From an uncultured Collinsella sp. (lineage in GTDB: Bacteria; Actinomycetota; Coriobacteriia; Coriobacteriales; Coriobacteriaceae): DNA of 13,291 bases. Shown here one piece after another: positions 12,390 to 13,291 of the stretch. The stretch lies in NCBI GenBank assembly GCA_902496775.1, contig CABVCF010000054.1, forward strand, positions 1 to 13,291, in the 5' to 3' direction. The number at the start of each line of letters is the position of its first letter. The stretch's first letter is position 1. The notes under the pieces were generated by a model. That model worked only from the letters and a program-made list of their open reading frames with translations, was not told where the DNA came from and made no database searches. The translations under genes and the position numbers were made by a program.

Positions 12390-12425
12390 CATACAATCTG
12401 TATGTTGGCCTAACTATTTGTGAGG
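12390..12425 (+). promoter_or_regulatory. Candidate promoter, operator-like palindrome and RBS of the M20 gene
   Basis: TACAAT (12392-12397) is a good -10 candidate without a clear -35. It lies inside CATACAATCTGTATG (12390-12404), a perfect 6-bp inverted repeat around ATC, so a bound regulator would cover the -10. GAGG (12422-12425) is placed 5 nt before the ATG. Confidence 0.4.
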
Positions 12426-12430
12426 TGCCT

Positions 12431-13291
12431 ATGGTTGATACAGATTTTGCTTGGCGGCTTACGCAAGGGCTCGTGCGGATCGACAGTTCCGACCCAGGTG
12501 CGTATGAGGGCGAGATTGAACGCTATATCAAAGCGTTGGTTGAGGAACGGTTAGCGCAGCTGAGCCATCCGGTACTCGATGCCGTGCAAATTGCAGAGCT
12601 CGAAGTACTCCCCGGGCGCCGCAACCTTATGGTCACCGTGCCGGGAGTGAGCGACGAGCCGCGACTCGTCTATATCTGCCATATGGACACAGTCACCTTG
12701 GGCGACGGCTGGGATGCGGACATTACGCCGCTCGGGGCGGTCGTGCGCGACGGCAAGCTCTACGGCCGTGGCGCCTGCGACATGAAGGGTGGCCTGGCCT
12801 GCGCCATTGCCGCACTGGTCCATACGCTCGAGCGCGTGGCGGCGGATGGCGCGCTGCCCCGCCGCGACTTTTCGCTCATCTGCTCGGTCGACGAGGAAGA
12901 CTTTATGCGCGGCTCAGAGACCGCGATCGATGCTGGCTGGGTCGGCTCGCATGAATGGGTGCTGGACACCGAGCCCACCGACGGACAGATCCAGGTGGCG
13001 CACAAGGGGCGTACGTGGTTCGAGATTGAAATGGCTGGCGTGACGGCACATGCGAGCCAGCCCTGGAAGGGCGCGGATGCCGTCGCCGCCATGGCCGAGG
13101 TCGTGTGTTCGCTCCGTCGCGCGTTTGCGGCGCTGCCCGCGCACGATGAGCTGGGGCCTTCGACCATCACGTTTGGCCAAATCGAGGGCGGATATCGCCC
13201 CTACGTCGTACCCGACCGCGCCAAAGTCTGGGTCGACATGCGCCTGACCCCGCCGACCGATACGGCCGCCGCGACGCGCATGGTAGAGCAG
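12431..13291 (+). CDS. M20-family metallopeptidase/deacylase (DapE/ArgE-like), cut by window end
   Basis: The first 287 codons of an open frame that runs off the window, so the C-terminus and final metal histidine are unseen. Di-zinc M20 signatures: CHMDTV (His84, Asp86), GRGACDMKGG with the bridging Asp117, VDEEDF with Glu155 (catalytic base) and Glu156 (metal), and DTEP with Asp179. Residues from about 190 (GRTWFEIEMAGVTAHASQPW) begin the dimerisation lid domain, with the usual H-A-S-x-P. Relatives include succinyl-diaminopimelate desuccinylase, acetylornithine deacetylase, carboxypeptidase G2-like enzymes and dipeptidases. I cannot choose among them, and no dap or arg genes are in view. 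The ATG at 12431 has GAGG just upstream. It is separated from serA by a strong terminator and has its own probable promoter. Confidence 0.88.
   Translation, partial: MVDTDFAWRLTQGLVRIDSSDPGAYEGEIERYIKALVEERLAQLSHPVLDAVQIAELEVLPGRRNLMVTVPGVSDEPRLVYICHMDTVTLGDGWDADITPLGAVVRDGKLYGRGACDMKGGLACAIAALVHTLERVAADGALPRRDFSLICSVDEEDFMRGSETAIDAGWVGSHEWVLDTEPTDGQIQVAHKGRTWFEIEMAGVTAHASQPWKGADAVAAMAEVVCSLRRAFAALPAHDELGPSTITFGQIEGGYRPYVVPDRAKVWVDMRLTPPTDTAAATRMVEQ

Overview
The window looks like chromosomal, mostly housekeeping DNA from a high-GC anaerobic gut actinobacterium. A Coriobacteriia member such as Collinsella is my best guess. That guess rests on the GC-rich codon use, strong AGGAG-type ribosome binding sites, the gene set and the style of the intergenic repeats; it is inference, because no rRNA or other marker gene is present.

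Left block (about 1-4705), all on the minus strand. In transcription order: ATP-dependent PEP carboxykinase (pckA), a B3/B4 tRNA-synthetase-like domain protein, a MarR-family regulator, a DegV fatty-acid-binding protein, and a small Ogt/alkyltransferase-like DNA repair protein that ends at a normal intrinsic terminator. Four copies (one truncated) of one palindromic repeat lie 12-26 nt after the stop codons of four of these five genes, each followed by a T-run on the minus strand. They look like a dispersed repeat family acting as transcription terminators.

Middle block (4706-7812). A 379-nt divergent intergenic region holds a LacI-type operator for pckA, a cluster of GGGGAC-type REP-like hairpins, another palindrome, and the promoter of a MOP/Wzx-like membrane protein that most likely starts at a TTG codon. 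A 307-nt convergent intergenic region follows, with a 16-bp perfect inverted repeat enclosing 91 nt (MITE-like) and a duplicated motif pair. Next, on the minus strand, comes a PPP-type metallophosphoesterase.

Right block (8066-13291), plus strand. It contains a CPA1 cation/proton antiporter with two tandem RCK_C domains, a possible 30-codon mini-ORF, then serC and serA. These two genes encode the 3-phosphoglycerate-to-phosphoserine steps of serine synthesis and end at a very strong terminator. The window closes inside an M20-family zinc peptidase/deacylase gene.

I found no CRISPR array, phage module, complete insertion sequence, defence system or RNA gene. The most interesting content is intergenic: the terminator-like palindrome family, the 4847-4982 hairpin cluster, and the 6736-6858 inverted-repeat element.
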